Source of the DNA: Natrinema pellirubrum DSM 15624
Lineage (GTDB): Archaea; Halobacteriota; Halobacteria; Halobacteriales; Natrialbaceae
Assembly: GCF_000230735.2 (NCBI RefSeq)
Contig: NC_019962.1
Coordinates: 992,001 to 1,056,000, forward strand
Reading direction: 5' to 3'
DNA length: 64,000 nt
Part shown: positions 1 to 8,221 of the stretch, in pieces
How positions within the stretch are numbered: the first letter of the stretch is position 1
Layout of the letters: each line of letters opens with the position of its first letter
Notes under the pieces: model-generated
Databases searched by the model: none
Told to the model about the DNA's origin: nothing
The model's input: the letters and a program-made list of their open reading frames with translations, nothing else
Program-made: the position numbers and the translations under genes

Positions 1-426
1 GCCGTCGGGCACCTCGATCGCCCGTTCGACGTCCTCGGCGAGGTAGGGTTCGATCTCGCGGGCCTCCCGCCCCGAGAGGACCCGTGCCGGAATCCCGCAG
101 TCGCGACAGCCCTCGAGTTTTGCCCGGAAGTAGTCGTCCGAGTCCTCGGGTCGCTGGACGAACAGGCCGCCGGTCTCCTCGACACAGTGCCCGGCGATCT
201 CCCGGAGCGTTTCGTTCTCCTCGATACATTCGGTCGCGCTGGCCTGATCGGAGACGGCATAGCGGCCGCCGCTGTGTAACAGGCCGTGCATCCGACCGGT
301 GGTTCCGTCCGTGAGGGTCCCCCGTTCGACGAGCGTGACCTCGAGACCGCGGGTCGCCAGATCGCGGGCGATCCCACAGCCGGTCGAGCCGCCGCCGAGG
401 ACGAGGACCTCGGTGTCCCGTGCCAT
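1..426 (-). CDS. glpA: Anaerobic glycerol-3-phosphate dehydrogenase subunit A, N-terminal part (truncated by window edge)
   Basis: This is the first 142 codons of the FAD-binding catalytic subunit that oxidises sn-glycerol 3-phosphate to dihydroxyacetone phosphate at the membrane. The protein begins [20 protein letters not shown], so a Rossmann GxGxxG-type FAD motif starts near residue 10. It continues with the family's [18 protein letters not shown] block, which fits the GlpA/GlpD oxidoreductase family. The ATG at 426 is the only sensible start, and an AT-rich TATA-like stretch lies about 35 nt upstream (457-466 on the minus strand). The gene is divergent from glpK, the usual haloarchaeal arrangement with glpB and glpC following. 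Those genes and the C-terminus lie outside the window, so completeness cannot be judged. Confidence 0.88.
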   Translation of the reverse strand, partial: MARDTEVLVLGGGSTGCGIARDLATRGLEVTLVERGTLTDGTTGRMHGLLHSGGRYAVSDQASATECIEENETLREIAGHCVEETGGLFVQRPEDSDDYFRAKLEGCRDCGIPARVLSGREAREIEPYLAEDVERAIEVPDG

Positions 427-666
427 TCGTTCACCGGACCTACGGTCACCTCACTCTTTATTTTATCGCCGCCGAGCCAACACTCGTAACTCACTTTTGC
501 CACACCGTCACTGACGGCGATTTGGCGGCGAACCTCCCGTCTCGATCTACCTATTCCCCATCGTTCGTGAAATCGTTGGTAACATTTATAACGATCGTCG
601 GTGTCGTTTACTGGTATCACGCGACCGGCAGTAAACGAATCGCGTGGCGGTACGAGGTGACTACCA
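427..666. promoter_or_regulatory. Divergent glpA/glpK promoter region with a perfect 10-bp dyad
   Basis: Two promoters point away from each other. The glpK TATA element is at 585-590 (tttata), and the glpA element is on the other strand near 457-466. Just downstream of the glpK TATA a perfect inverted repeat has arms at 604-613 (TCGTTTACTG) and 629-638 (CAGTAAACGA) with a 15-nt spacer, spanning the expected transcription start. A Shine-Dalgarno-like GAGGTGA at 654-660 precedes the GTG start of glpK by 6 nt, so glpK probably has a leader of about 50 nt. The dyad may be an operator or a leader hairpin; which protein binds is unknown. Confidence 0.6.
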
Positions 667-2208
667 GTGACAGACACAACGTACGTCGGAGCGGTCGACC
701 AGGGAACGACCGGGACCCGGTTTATCGTGTTCGATCACGAGGGTCAGGTCGTCGCGAACGCCTACGAGACACACGAACAGATCTACCCCGAGCCCGGCTG
801 GGTCGAACACGACCCGATGGAGATCTGGGAGAACACCAAGGCCGTGATCCAGCAGGCGCTCGGACAGGCGGGAATCTCCCCGTCCCAGCTCGCAGCCATT
901 GGCGTGACCAACCAGCGGGAGACGACGGTTCTCTGGGACGCCGACAGCGGGAAACCGGTCCACAACGCCATCGTCTGGCAGGACCGCCGAACCACCGATC
1001 GCGTCGAGGCCCTCGAGGAGGAGGGAAAAGTCGAGGCGATCCGCGAGAAGACCGGCCTCGAGGCCGACGCCTACTTCTCGGCGACGAAGGCCGAATGGCT
1101 GCTCGATAACGCCGATCCGATCAAACTCGAGCGCGCCCGGCCCGAGGACATCCGCGACCGGGCGGAGAAAGGCGACGTGTTGTTCGGGACGATCGACACG
1201 TGGTTGATCTACAACCTGACCGGGAACCACGTCACCGAGGTCACGAACGCCTCGCGGACGATGTTGTACGACATCCACGACCTCGAATGGGACGACGACC
1301 TGCTCGAGGAGTTCTCGATCCCCGAGGCGATGTTGCCCGAGGTCCGGCCCTCCAGCGACGACGACACCTACGGCACGACCGACCCCGACGGGTTCCTCGA
1401 GGCCGAGGTGCCGGTCGCGGGCGCGCTGGGCGACCAGCAGGCCGCGCTGTTCGGCCAGACCTGTTTCGACGCCGGCGACGCCAAGAACACCTACGGCACC
1501 GGCTCCTTCTTCCTGATGAACACCGGTGACGAGGCCGTCGAGAGCGACCACGGGCTGCTGACGACGATCGGGTTCCAGCGCTCGGGCGAACCGGTCCAGT
1601 ACGCACTCGAGGGCTCGATCTTCGTCACCGGCGCGGCCATCGAGTGGCTCGAGGACATGACGCTGATCGAGGACCCCGCCGAGACGGCGGAACTGGCCCG
1701 CAGCGTCGACTCAACGGACGGCGTCTACGTCGTCCCCGCCTTTACCGGGCTGGGCGCACCCCACTGGGACCAACGGGCCCGCGGCACCATCGTCGGGATG
1801 ACCCGTGGCACCCGGAAAGAACACGTCGTTCGCGCGACGCTCGAGTCGATCGCCTACCAGACTCGCGACGTCGCCGAGGCGATGGAGGCCGACTCGGGCA
1901 TCGAGATGCGATCGCTGAAGGTCGACGGCGGCGCGGTCAAGAACAACTACCTCTGTCAACTCCAGTCCGATATCATCGGCTCGGAGATCGTCCGCCCCGT
2001 CGTCGACGAGACGACGGCGCTGGGCTCGGCCTACGCGGCCGGCCTCGCCGTCGGCTACTGGGACGACCCCGACGAGTTGCGGAGCAACTGGCAGGTCGAC
2101 GCCGAGTTCGAGCCCGAGATGGATCCCGACCGCGCGGACCGACGATACGAACGATGGAACGACGCCGTCAAGCGCTCGCGCGACTGGGCGCGTGACGAGG
2201 AGGACTAA
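667..2208 (+). CDS. glpK: Glycerol kinase
   Basis: This enzyme phosphorylates glycerol with ATP to sn-glycerol 3-phosphate in the cytoplasm, the entry step for glycerol made by halophilic algae. The 513-residue length is normal for FGGY-family glycerol kinases. The phosphate-binding motif DQGTTGTRF is at residues 11-19, the GTGSF block lies mid-protein, and the C-terminal adenosine-binding region GGAVKNNYLCQLQSDI is intact. The start is GTG at 667, chosen because it follows GAGGTGA by 6 nt. Two nucleotides separate it from the next gene, so they form an operon. Likely controlled through the promoter dyad at 604-638. Confidence 0.97.
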   Translation: MTDTTYVGAVDQGTTGTRFIVFDHEGQVVANAYETHEQIYPEPGWVEHDPMEIWENTKAVIQQALGQAGISPSQLAAIGVTNQRETTVLWDADSGKPVHNAIVWQDRRTTDRVEALEEEGKVEAIREKTGLEADAYFSATKAEWLLDNADPIKLERARPEDIRDRAEKGDVLFGTIDTWLIYNLTGNHVTEVTNASRTMLYDIHDLEWDDDLLEEFSIPEAMLPEVRPSSDDDTYGTTDPDGFLEAEVPVAGALGDQQAALFGQTCFDAGDAKNTYGTGSFFLMNTGDEAVESDHGLLTTIGFQRSGEPVQYALEGSIFVTGAAIEWLEDMTLIEDPAETAELARSVDSTDGVYVVPAFTGLGAPHWDQRARGTIVGMTRGTRKEHVVRATLESIAYQTRDVAEAMEADSGIEMRSLKVDGGAVKNNYLCQLQSDIIGSEIVRPVVDETTALGSAYAAGLAVGYWDDPDELRSNWQVDAEFEPEMDPDRADRRYERWNDAVKRSRDWARDEED

Positions 2209-2210
2209 CG

Positions 2211-3287
2211 ATGTTGCAGCCGCTCGTTACCGTCCCCATCGTCGGCATGGAACTCGAGGCCTTCGCCGTCCTGCTCATCGCCGCCCTCGCCGGCGGCGCG
2301 TTCGGCGCGGCCCTCGGTGCCCTTCCCTCGTTCGTCTTCACCGGTTTCGTTGTCTTCCTCGGCGAGGGGATCGCGATTCTGCAGGACGAGATCGGAAGCG
2401 AAATCGGCGTCGCCGGAGCGGGCGATATCGCGACCGGTATCACCGGGACCATCGGCTTCGGTGCGGTCACCGGCCCACACATCGCCTTCGCCGGCGGCGT
2501 CGCCGCGACGGCCTACGCCGGACGGACGTATCCCGAGATGGAACCCAACGACTGGGACTACCACTTCGGCAAAGACATCCTCTACGCGTTCGGCACCAAG
2601 CCCGACATCCTCGCGGTCGGGGCCGTCTTCGGGGCGGTCGGGATGCTCATCACGCGCGTCATGGGCGGGCTCGGCTTCCCGACCGACAACATCGCGCTCT
2701 CGGTCGTCGCCACGGCGTTCCTCGCCCGACTCGCGTTCGGGTACCCGATCGTGGGCAAGGTCGGCGGTTCGAGCGTCCTCGACATGTCGCCGTTCGAGCG
2801 CGAGGAAAAGCGCATGGCCGCCGACGGCGGCACCGAGACCGACCGGCTGGCGACCGAGCCCTGGCTCCCCCACCAGTACAAGTGGTCCGGCGTGACCGCC
2901 ATCGGGATCGTCGGCGGACTGCTCGGGGGCTACATCTGGCTCGAGACCGGGAGCTACTTCATGGGCTACGCGATTTCGGCCATGAGCCTCCTTTTCCTCA
3001 ACCTCGGCGTCGAGAAGATCCCGGTCACCCATCACATCACGCTGCTGGGTACCGTGGGCGCGGTGATCGCTATGCCCGCGATGGGCAGCGAACTGGTCGC
3101 GTTGCTCGCCGCCGGTGCCTTCGGCGCGATCAGCGGCCTGCTCGGCGAGGTGAGCCAGCGCGTGTTCTACTCCCACTCCGGGACACACGTCGACCCGCCG
3201 GCGATGGCTATCGCCGAGTTCATGCTTGTCCTCGGCGTCCTCTATCTGGTCGGCTTGCTCCCCAACGCGGGCTATCTCTCTCTCTGA
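2211..3287 (+). CDS. glpX: Polytopic membrane protein downstream of glpK (glpX-like, putative glycerol facilitator)
   Basis: This 358-residue protein is mostly hydrophobic, with about eight to ten predicted membrane segments rich in Gly and Ala. A central soluble loop near residues 185-225 carries charged residues. It starts 2 nt after glpK, behind the GAGGAGGA Shine-Dalgarno-like sequence at the end of glpK. The equivalent gene after glpK in Haloferax volcanii has been called glpX and proposed as a glycerol facilitator, but it is unrelated to bacterial GlpX (fructose bisphosphatase) and shows no aquaporin NPA motifs. Glycerol transport is therefore inferred from the operon, not from a known transporter fold. 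Confidence 0.7.
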   Translation: MLQPLVTVPIVGMELEAFAVLLIAALAGGAFGAALGALPSFVFTGFVVFLGEGIAILQDEIGSEIGVAGAGDIATGITGTIGFGAVTGPHIAFAGGVAATAYAGRTYPEMEPNDWDYHFGKDILYAFGTKPDILAVGAVFGAVGMLITRVMGGLGFPTDNIALSVVATAFLARLAFGYPIVGKVGGSSVLDMSPFEREEKRMAADGGTETDRLATEPWLPHQYKWSGVTAIGIVGGLLGGYIWLETGSYFMGYAISAMSLLFLNLGVEKIPVTHHITLLGTVGAVIAMPAMGSELVALLAAGAFGAISGLLGEVSQRVFYSHSGTHVDPPAMAIAEFMLVLGVLYLVGLLPNAGYLSL

Positions 3288-3423
3288 GCGGCCAGGGTTT
3301 CGCGTTTTCGACGACCGACATCTCAGTTACGCTCGAGCAGCGACGACGATACGCGAGTCGCCGTCGCGGCGGACGGTCCTACCGATCCGACCGTTTTAGG
3401 GGCCGGCTTACCCATTGCTCGGT

Positions 3424-4104
3424 ATGACCGCTGATCCGCCGCTGGTGCTGGATATCGACGGGACGCTCACCCGCCCGGAGGGGTGGGGCATCGACCCCCG
3501 CGTCTTCGATCCGATCCGCGAGTGGGAGGCCCCGGTCGTCATCGCCACCGGGAAGGCGTTTCCCTACCCTGTCGCCCTCTGTCATTTCGTCGGAATTCCG
3601 GAACTCGTCGTCGCCGAAAACGGCGGCGTCGTCTACACCGGTGACGACGTCTTCTTCACCGCCGATCGCGAGGCCGCTCGCGCCGTCGCCGAGGAGTACC
3701 GCGCGGCGGGCTACGACCTGGGCTGGGGCGCGGAAGACACTGTCAACCGCTGGCGCGAAACCGAGATCGCGGTCAATCTGGAGCAGCCGCTCGAGCCCTT
3801 GCGCGAGATCGCCGCCGACCACGGCCTCGAGGTGATCGACACCGGCTACGCCTACCACGTCAAGGACACCGATCCGAACAAGGGCGAGGGACTCGAGACG
3901 ATCGCCGACCGTGTCGGGATCGACCTCACCGACTGTGTAGCGGTCGGCGACTCAGTCAACGACGTCTCGTCGTTCGAGGCCGTCGGCCGGAGTTTCGCCG
4001 TCGGCAACGCCGACGAACTGGCGAAAGCGGCCGCCGACGAGGTCCTCGACGCCGTCCACGCCGACGGGACGCTCGCGGTCCTCGAGCGGGTCCGCGAGTC
4101 GTAA
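3424..4104 (+). CDS. pgp: Archaeal phosphoglycolate phosphatase (HAD superfamily, Cof-like)
   Basis: A 226-residue HAD-family hydrolase predicted to dephosphorylate 2-phosphoglycolate. HAD motif I is LDIDGTLT near the N-terminus (nucleophile and acid Asp), and motif IV is VGDSVNDVSSFE near residue 175, with the GDSxND signature of Cof-type phosphatases. The C2-type cap lies between them. The ATG at 3424 is preferred to an upstream in-frame TTG at 3415 because the TATA-like ttttagg at 3393-3399 would give a leaderless transcript starting there. It is monocistronic and convergent with the next gene. Substrate identity follows archaeal family assignment only. Confidence 0.85.
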   Translation: MTADPPLVLDIDGTLTRPEGWGIDPRVFDPIREWEAPVVIATGKAFPYPVALCHFVGIPELVVAENGGVVYTGDDVFFTADREAARAVAEEYRAAGYDLGWGAEDTVNRWRETEIAVNLEQPLEPLREIAADHGLEVIDTGYAYHVKDTDPNKGEGLETIADRVGIDLTDCVAVGDSVNDVSSFEAVGRSFAVGNADELAKAAADEVLDAVHADGTLAVLERVRES

Positions 4105-4145
4105 CGCGGTCATCGGAGCGGGGACCGCGCCGCGATCGCCAATCG

Positions 4146-5066
4146 TTACTCGCCGTTCTCGAGGACGTCCTCGAGCCACTGCTCAGGAACGACCCGTATC
4201 TGGTCGTCCGCGCCCAGCGAGTCGGTCGTGAGGAAGACGAGGTCGTCACCCGAGGCGACGGCCAGCCCGCCGCCGGCGACCGCGTCCCAGTGAGTCAACA
4301 CGGTGTCTGGCACCGTCAGCGACCGCTCGCCGTCGACCTCGGAACTGGCGACGTACCGGAGCCCGTCGCCGTCCCGAATCGGATCGAACTGCCCCGAGAC
4401 GACGACGGCGTCGTCGGCCTCGCGGATCCCCCAGAAGACCTCCGACCCCAGCGACAGGATCGTCCGGTCGAACGCGGTCTGGGGGACCGGCACCTCGCTG
4501 CTGTGTTCGTCGAACGCCGCCGCACCCAACTGCTCGTAGGCTTCGGGTTCGGCGACTTCGGCAGCGTCCGGTTCGCGCTCGGCGTCGCCGGACTCGGCCG
4601 CAGTAGTCGGCCCGCCCGCGGCGTCACCGGACTCGGGACTCGAGGCCGCGTCCTCGATGTCGATCGATGTCCTGGCGACCTCGCTGGCCGCGTCGCCGCC
4701 GGCGTGGTCCTCGCGACCGGCGTTTCGTTCCCGCCCCTCGAGACCCTCGATGTCGGGTGACGTACTGGCGACGGCCGTCGGTTCGACGCCGGTCCGGTCG
4801 CGAGCCGCCCGACGTTGGTCGATCGCGATCACGAGAAGGAGCCCGCCCGCGCCGAGCCGCAGGTAGCCGTGGCCGCGGTCGCCGCGTCGCAGCGCCCGGA
4901 CGCCGCTCAGGAGACTCGCGAAGCCAGCGGCGCCGGCCGGCGCACCCGATCGAACGCCGCTTCGAACGGTATCGAGCGCTTCGGCGAGGGTATCGTCGAT
5001 CCCCGCGATGCGTCGCTCGTCTGCCGGCTCCTCGTCGGTCTCGGTGGTGCTGTCTCGCTGGTTCAT
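4146..5066 (-). CDS. Haloarchaeal hypothetical protein with one membrane segment and acidic linker
   Basis: I do not recognise a named family. The 306-residue protein has an acidic N-terminus. A short hydrophobic region near residues 70-82 is followed by a basic QRRAARDR stretch and could anchor it in the membrane. A long low-complexity Ala/Glu/Asp/Ser linker covers about residues 95-185, and a conserved-looking folded domain occupies about 190-306. That domain has features of a surface or regulatory beta-rich module (FWGIREADDAVVVSG) but no catalytic motif. It lies 29 nt downstream of the small gene at 5096-5464 on the same strand, so the two may be co-transcribed. Confidence 0.6.
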   Translation of the reverse strand: MNQRDSTTETDEEPADERRIAGIDDTLAEALDTVRSGVRSGAPAGAAGFASLLSGVRALRRGDRGHGYLRLGAGGLLLVIAIDQRRAARDRTGVEPTAVASTSPDIEGLEGRERNAGREDHAGGDAASEVARTSIDIEDAASSPESGDAAGGPTTAAESGDAEREPDAAEVAEPEAYEQLGAAAFDEHSSEVPVPQTAFDRTILSLGSEVFWGIREADDAVVVSGQFDPIRDGDGLRYVASSEVDGERSLTVPDTVLTHWDAVAGGGLAVASGDDLVFLTTDSLGADDQIRVVPEQWLEDVLENGE

Positions 5067-5095
5067 GCTGAAATCGAACTCGCGGTCCGTCAGGT

Positions 5096-5464
5096 TCAGT
5101 TCCCGGCGCTCGAGTCGCCCTCGCCTGCCCCCTCGGCGAACTCGTCGGTCTCGTCCGCGGCCGATGACTGGACGTCGCCCATGTCGAACGGCGAGCCGAC
5201 TTCGTCCTCGTTGATCGCCCGGTCGAGCGTCCCTTTGTCCGTCACCGCACCCAGTCCCTTCTCCTCGACCGCGGACTGGATCTCACCCGCGTCGATGGCC
5301 GAGTCGACGCTCCCGTCGTTCGTCGACGATTGCAACGCGCGGCGGACGACGAGATAGCCCGCGAGCGCCGCACCGCCGGAGGCGACCGCTCCCGGAACCC
5401 CGTAGCGTTTGTACCCGAACGTGACCGCTTTCTTGCCGATCGTGTAGGCCCCAATCATGGTCAT
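5096..5464 (-). CDS. Small haloarchaeal protein with glycine-rich membrane-like segment and acidic tail
   Basis: A 122-residue protein of unknown function. Residues 1-45 are basic then hydrophobic (GVPGAVASGGAALAGYLVV), consistent with one membrane helix. The remainder is strongly acidic and low in complexity. ATG codons at 5464 and 5458 are both usable; 5464 is taken. A much longer open frame reads through this region upstream, but its N-terminal part has the Arg/Val/Asp composition of antisense shadows and is rejected. Same strand as 4146-5066, with the short gap suggesting an operon. Confidence 0.55.
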   Translation of the reverse strand: MTMIGAYTIGKKAVTFGYKRYGVPGAVASGGAALAGYLVVRRALQSSTNDGSVDSAIDAGEIQSAVEEKGLGAVTDKGTLDRAINEDEVGSPFDMGDVQSSAADETDEFAEGAGEGDSSAGN

Positions 5465-5596
5465 CGCTTGGATCGGTACGGGAAAGAGCGCGAGGCTTTC
5501 GTACGGAAGCCGGTCGTCCGCTGATGGGTGGCGGCCCGATGGCCTCTTCGAACCAGGTCTCAGAACGCTTTTCCCCTTCTTGTCGTAAGTTCGGGT

Positions 5597-5932
5597 ATGG
5601 TTTCGCTGCAGGCGATCGCCGTCGCCGTCGTCGGGTTCGCGATCGTCATCGCCGCCGCGGCCGCCGTCTACCGGGACGCGAGCCGACTCGAGATCTCGCG
5701 GCCGGCGCTGTGGGCGGGGTTCGTGTTCGTCACCTGCGGGGGTGGGCTCGTCACCTATCTGGGACCGCCGGACGTACCGATCCCCGGCCTGCTCGTGATG
5801 GTGATCGCGGGGCCGGCGCTGTATCTCTTCGAGAGCGACGACACCAGACACGGCGACGAGCCCGCCGATCCGCACGCGCTGCCCGACGGTCCCGGCAGCG
5901 ACTCCGCGAGCGACCGCTCCGGCGAGGAGTAG
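5597..5932 (+). CDS. Small membrane protein, three predicted helices
   Basis: A 111-residue protein with hydrophobic stretches at about residues 5-25, 37-55 and 62-78, followed by an acidic soluble tail of about 35 residues. The ATG at 5597 is chosen because the hydrophobic N-terminus begins there and the in-frame upstream extension overlaps the divergent promoter region. It lies 63 nt before taw1 and on the same strand. No family name can be given. Confidence 0.65.
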   Translation: MVSLQAIAVAVVGFAIVIAAAAAVYRDASRLEISRPALWAGFVFVTCGGGLVTYLGPPDVPIPGLLVMVIAGPALYLFESDDTRHGDEPADPHALPDGPGSDSASDRSGEE

Positions 5933-5995
5933 GCCGCCGTCGGTCGCCCCCGACACCACACACCTTTTGACGGGTCCCGTCCAACGACCCCCAAG

Positions 5996-7024
5996 ATGAG
6001 CGACTCCGCGAACCCCGGGGGCGATGCAGGTGCTGATGCCACCGCCGACGGCGACGACGGCGGGCCGGCACAGGTCTCGAGTCCGGACTACCACAGCGAG
6101 AACCACACGGCCGCCCAGACCTGCGGCTGGACGGCCAACGCCGTCCGCGGCGAGGGGAAGTGTTACAAGAACATCTTCTACGGCATCGAGTCCCATCGCT
6201 GCATCCAGATGACGCCGGTGGTCAAGTGCAACGAGCGCTGTGTCTTCTGCTGGCGCGACCACCAGGGCCACGCCTACGAGATGGACGACGTCGAGTGGGA
6301 CGACCCCGAGGCAGTCGTCGACGCCTCGATCCGGCTCCAGAAGAAACTGCTCTCGGGCTTCGGCGGCAACGACGAGGTCCCGGGCGAGGTGTTCGACCAG
6401 GCGATGGAGCCGCGCCACGTCGCCATCTCGCTGGACGGCGAACCGACGCTCTACCCCTACCTGCCCGAACTCATCGAGGCCTTCCACGACCGCGATATCA
6501 CCACCTTCCTCGTCTCGAACGGCACCCGCCCCGAGGTCCTGCGGGAGTGTGACCCGACGCAACTCTACGTCAGCGTCGACGCCCCCGAACGCCACACCTT
6601 CGATCAGGTCGTCGGCGCGATGGAGGACGACGCCTGGGAGCGCCTGCTCGAGACGATGGACGCTCTCGCCGCGAAAGACGAGACCCGGACCGTCCTCCGG
6701 ACGACGCTCGTCGAGGGTGAGAACATGCACCACCCGGACTGGTACGCCGGCTTCTACCAGCAGGCCGATCCGGACTTCATCGAACTGAAGGCGTACATGC
6801 ACGTCGGCCACTCCCAGGGTCGACTCGACCGCTCGGCGATGCCCGACCACGAGGCGGTCGTGGAGTTCGCCGAGCGGGTCGGCGAATACATGCCGGCATT
6901 CGACGAGGTCAAAGAGGTGCCGGCCTCCCGCGTCGCCTTGCTCGCCAAGACCGGCGATACGTGGGTCCCAAAGCTGAAGAAAGGCAGCGAGTTCTGGGAG
7001 CGCGATCCGGTCGTGGGCGATTAG
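5996..7024 (+). CDS. taw1: tRNA 4-demethylwyosine synthase (radical SAM)
   Basis: This enzyme builds the tricyclic imidazopurine of wyosine derivatives at G37 of tRNA-Phe from N1-methylguanosine and pyruvate. The radical SAM cluster motif CNERCVFC provides Cys78, Cys82 and Cys85, followed by WRDHQGH, typical of TYW1/Taw1. Additional cysteines at residues 43, 56 and 69 match those that hold the second Fe-S cluster in this family. The ISLDGEPTLYPYL block is the GE motif of radical SAM proteins. At 342 residues it is the standalone archaeal form without the flavodoxin domain of eukaryotic TYW1. The first 30 residues are low-complexity and poorly conserved. Confidence 0.95.
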   Translation: MSDSANPGGDAGADATADGDDGGPAQVSSPDYHSENHTAAQTCGWTANAVRGEGKCYKNIFYGIESHRCIQMTPVVKCNERCVFCWRDHQGHAYEMDDVEWDDPEAVVDASIRLQKKLLSGFGGNDEVPGEVFDQAMEPRHVAISLDGEPTLYPYLPELIEAFHDRDITTFLVSNGTRPEVLRECDPTQLYVSVDAPERHTFDQVVGAMEDDAWERLLETMDALAAKDETRTVLRTTLVEGENMHHPDWYAGFYQQADPDFIELKAYMHVGHSQGRLDRSAMPDHEAVVEFAERVGEYMPAFDEVKEVPASRVALLAKTGDTWVPKLKKGSEFWERDPVVGD

Positions 7025-7273
7025 ACGCGTCCCGCCAGCCGTGTCGGCCGCTCCGCTCGCGGCCTCGATTCGATCACTAATCCAGACACGCTCTTTCTTT
7101 ACGTCTGATACGTCAGGTGGTCGGCCATAGAATCCTATCTGTTCCTCTAGAAGGAAACGTAATAAATGATCGATCGACTCCGGGACCGCATCGCCACCGC
7201 GCGGGAACGGGGTCGTTGATCCGACCCGACGGCGGCGATAACACTTACGTACTGAACGGATGAACGTTCTCCA

Positions 7274-8077
7274 GTGACTCTCCGATCGTTTATCGACGAC
7301 GTCGGTTCGCCCGATCGGACGATCGCGATCGTCGCCGACGGTTCCACGGGGCCGCTCGCCGAGATGCTCTCCGACGCGTTCGCGGGCCAGCCGATCGCCG
7401 TCGAACGGGCCGAAGCCGGTTCGATCGGATCGGATCTCGACCCCGAAATCGACGTCGCGCTCGCAACTGAGGGCGATACGGCCGTGTTGCTCGAGGACGG
7501 AAAGCCGGTCGCGGCCTCGCCGATGCATACGTTGTACGACGCGATCCTCGCGATCAACTCGGACCTGTTCGTCACTGGCGCGCGCGGCATGGGTGAGATC
7601 GCCTTCCCCGACGTGCTGGCGGGGCTGGAAGGCACCCGGCTCCGACTGCGTGGCTACCCGCTCGCACACAAGGAAAAACTCCTGTTGATCGTCGTCTCGC
7701 GGTATATCGAACAGCGGGCCTGGGCGGCCGGCAGCGGCACGTTACAGAGCGCGTTCCAGCAACTCTCGCGCATCGATGACGAGATCGGGACCTACGAGAC
7801 CTACGCGGAACTCGCCGAAACCGACGTCGACGTTCACGTCTACGGCGTCGACGACGGCTGTCCGCCGGAACTGGACGCGACGGTTCACACCGGGACGGGG
7901 CCGGAGTATCGGGACGGATGGTTCGTCGTCTTCGATCCCGACGATCGCAGGGCACCCGACGCCGTCGGCACCGCACTCGTCTGTCTCGAGACCGAACCCC
8001 GCGTCTGGGACGGCTTCTGGACGACCGACCCCGACCGCGTCGCGCGGATCGCGGACTACATCGCGCGGGAACTGTAG
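7274..8077 (+). CDS. DICT sensory domain-containing protein
   Basis: A 267-residue stand-alone DICT-domain protein. DICT domains occur with bacterial diguanylate cyclases and two-component proteins and are common as single genes in haloarchaea; they are thought to sense light, redox state or small ligands. Recognisable blocks are MTLRSFIDDV at the N-terminus, NSDLFVTGARGM, RLRLRGYPLAHKEKLLLIVVSRYIE, and the C-terminal WDGFWTTDPDRVARIADYI. The start is GTG at 7274, with a TATA-like gataacactta at 7237-7247 that would make it leaderless. No output domain is present, so it must act through a partner. The 249-nt upstream gap shows no gene I can support. Confidence 0.8.
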   Translation: MTLRSFIDDVGSPDRTIAIVADGSTGPLAEMLSDAFAGQPIAVERAEAGSIGSDLDPEIDVALATEGDTAVLLEDGKPVAASPMHTLYDAILAINSDLFVTGARGMGEIAFPDVLAGLEGTRLRLRGYPLAHKEKLLLIVVSRYIEQRAWAAGSGTLQSAFQQLSRIDDEIGTYETYAELAETDVDVHVYGVDDGCPPELDATVHTGTGPEYRDGWFVVFDPDDRRAPDAVGTALVCLETEPRVWDGFWTTDPDRVARIADYIAREL

Positions 8078-8169
8078 CCCGACCGATCATGGGAGGCGGT
8101 GGGTTTTTCCGTTCGGTCCCCAACTCCGGAATACGCGATAAACGCTCGTGAACCCCGTCACAGTTTCGT

Positions 8170-8221
8170 TACGCATGCCACATTCGGTATGCTTTTACCC
8201 GCATGGGCAATAGGGACGAGT
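8170..8221 (+). promoter_or_regulatory. rbkR promoter with near-perfect inverted repeat
   Basis: The TATA-like cttttaccc lies at 8192-8200, about 25 nt before the rbkR ATG. Immediately upstream and overlapping its edge is GCATGCC (8173-8179), a 6-nt spacer, then GGTATGC (8186-8192), an inverted repeat with one mismatch. The position over the BRE/TATA fits repression by RbkR binding its own promoter, which is known for this protein family but not shown for this site. Confidence 0.5.

Noticed and set aside
2192-3427. 411-residue and 327-residue open frames overlapping the glpX-like gene
   Set aside because: Arginine-rich or antisense translations with no motif; typical high-GC shadow frames of the real membrane protein.
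5465-7669. 857-residue open frame on the minus strand continuing upstream of the small gene 5096-5464
   Set aside because: It lies antisense to taw1 and neighbours, has Arg/Val/Asp-rich shadow composition, and only its last 122 codons look protein-like.
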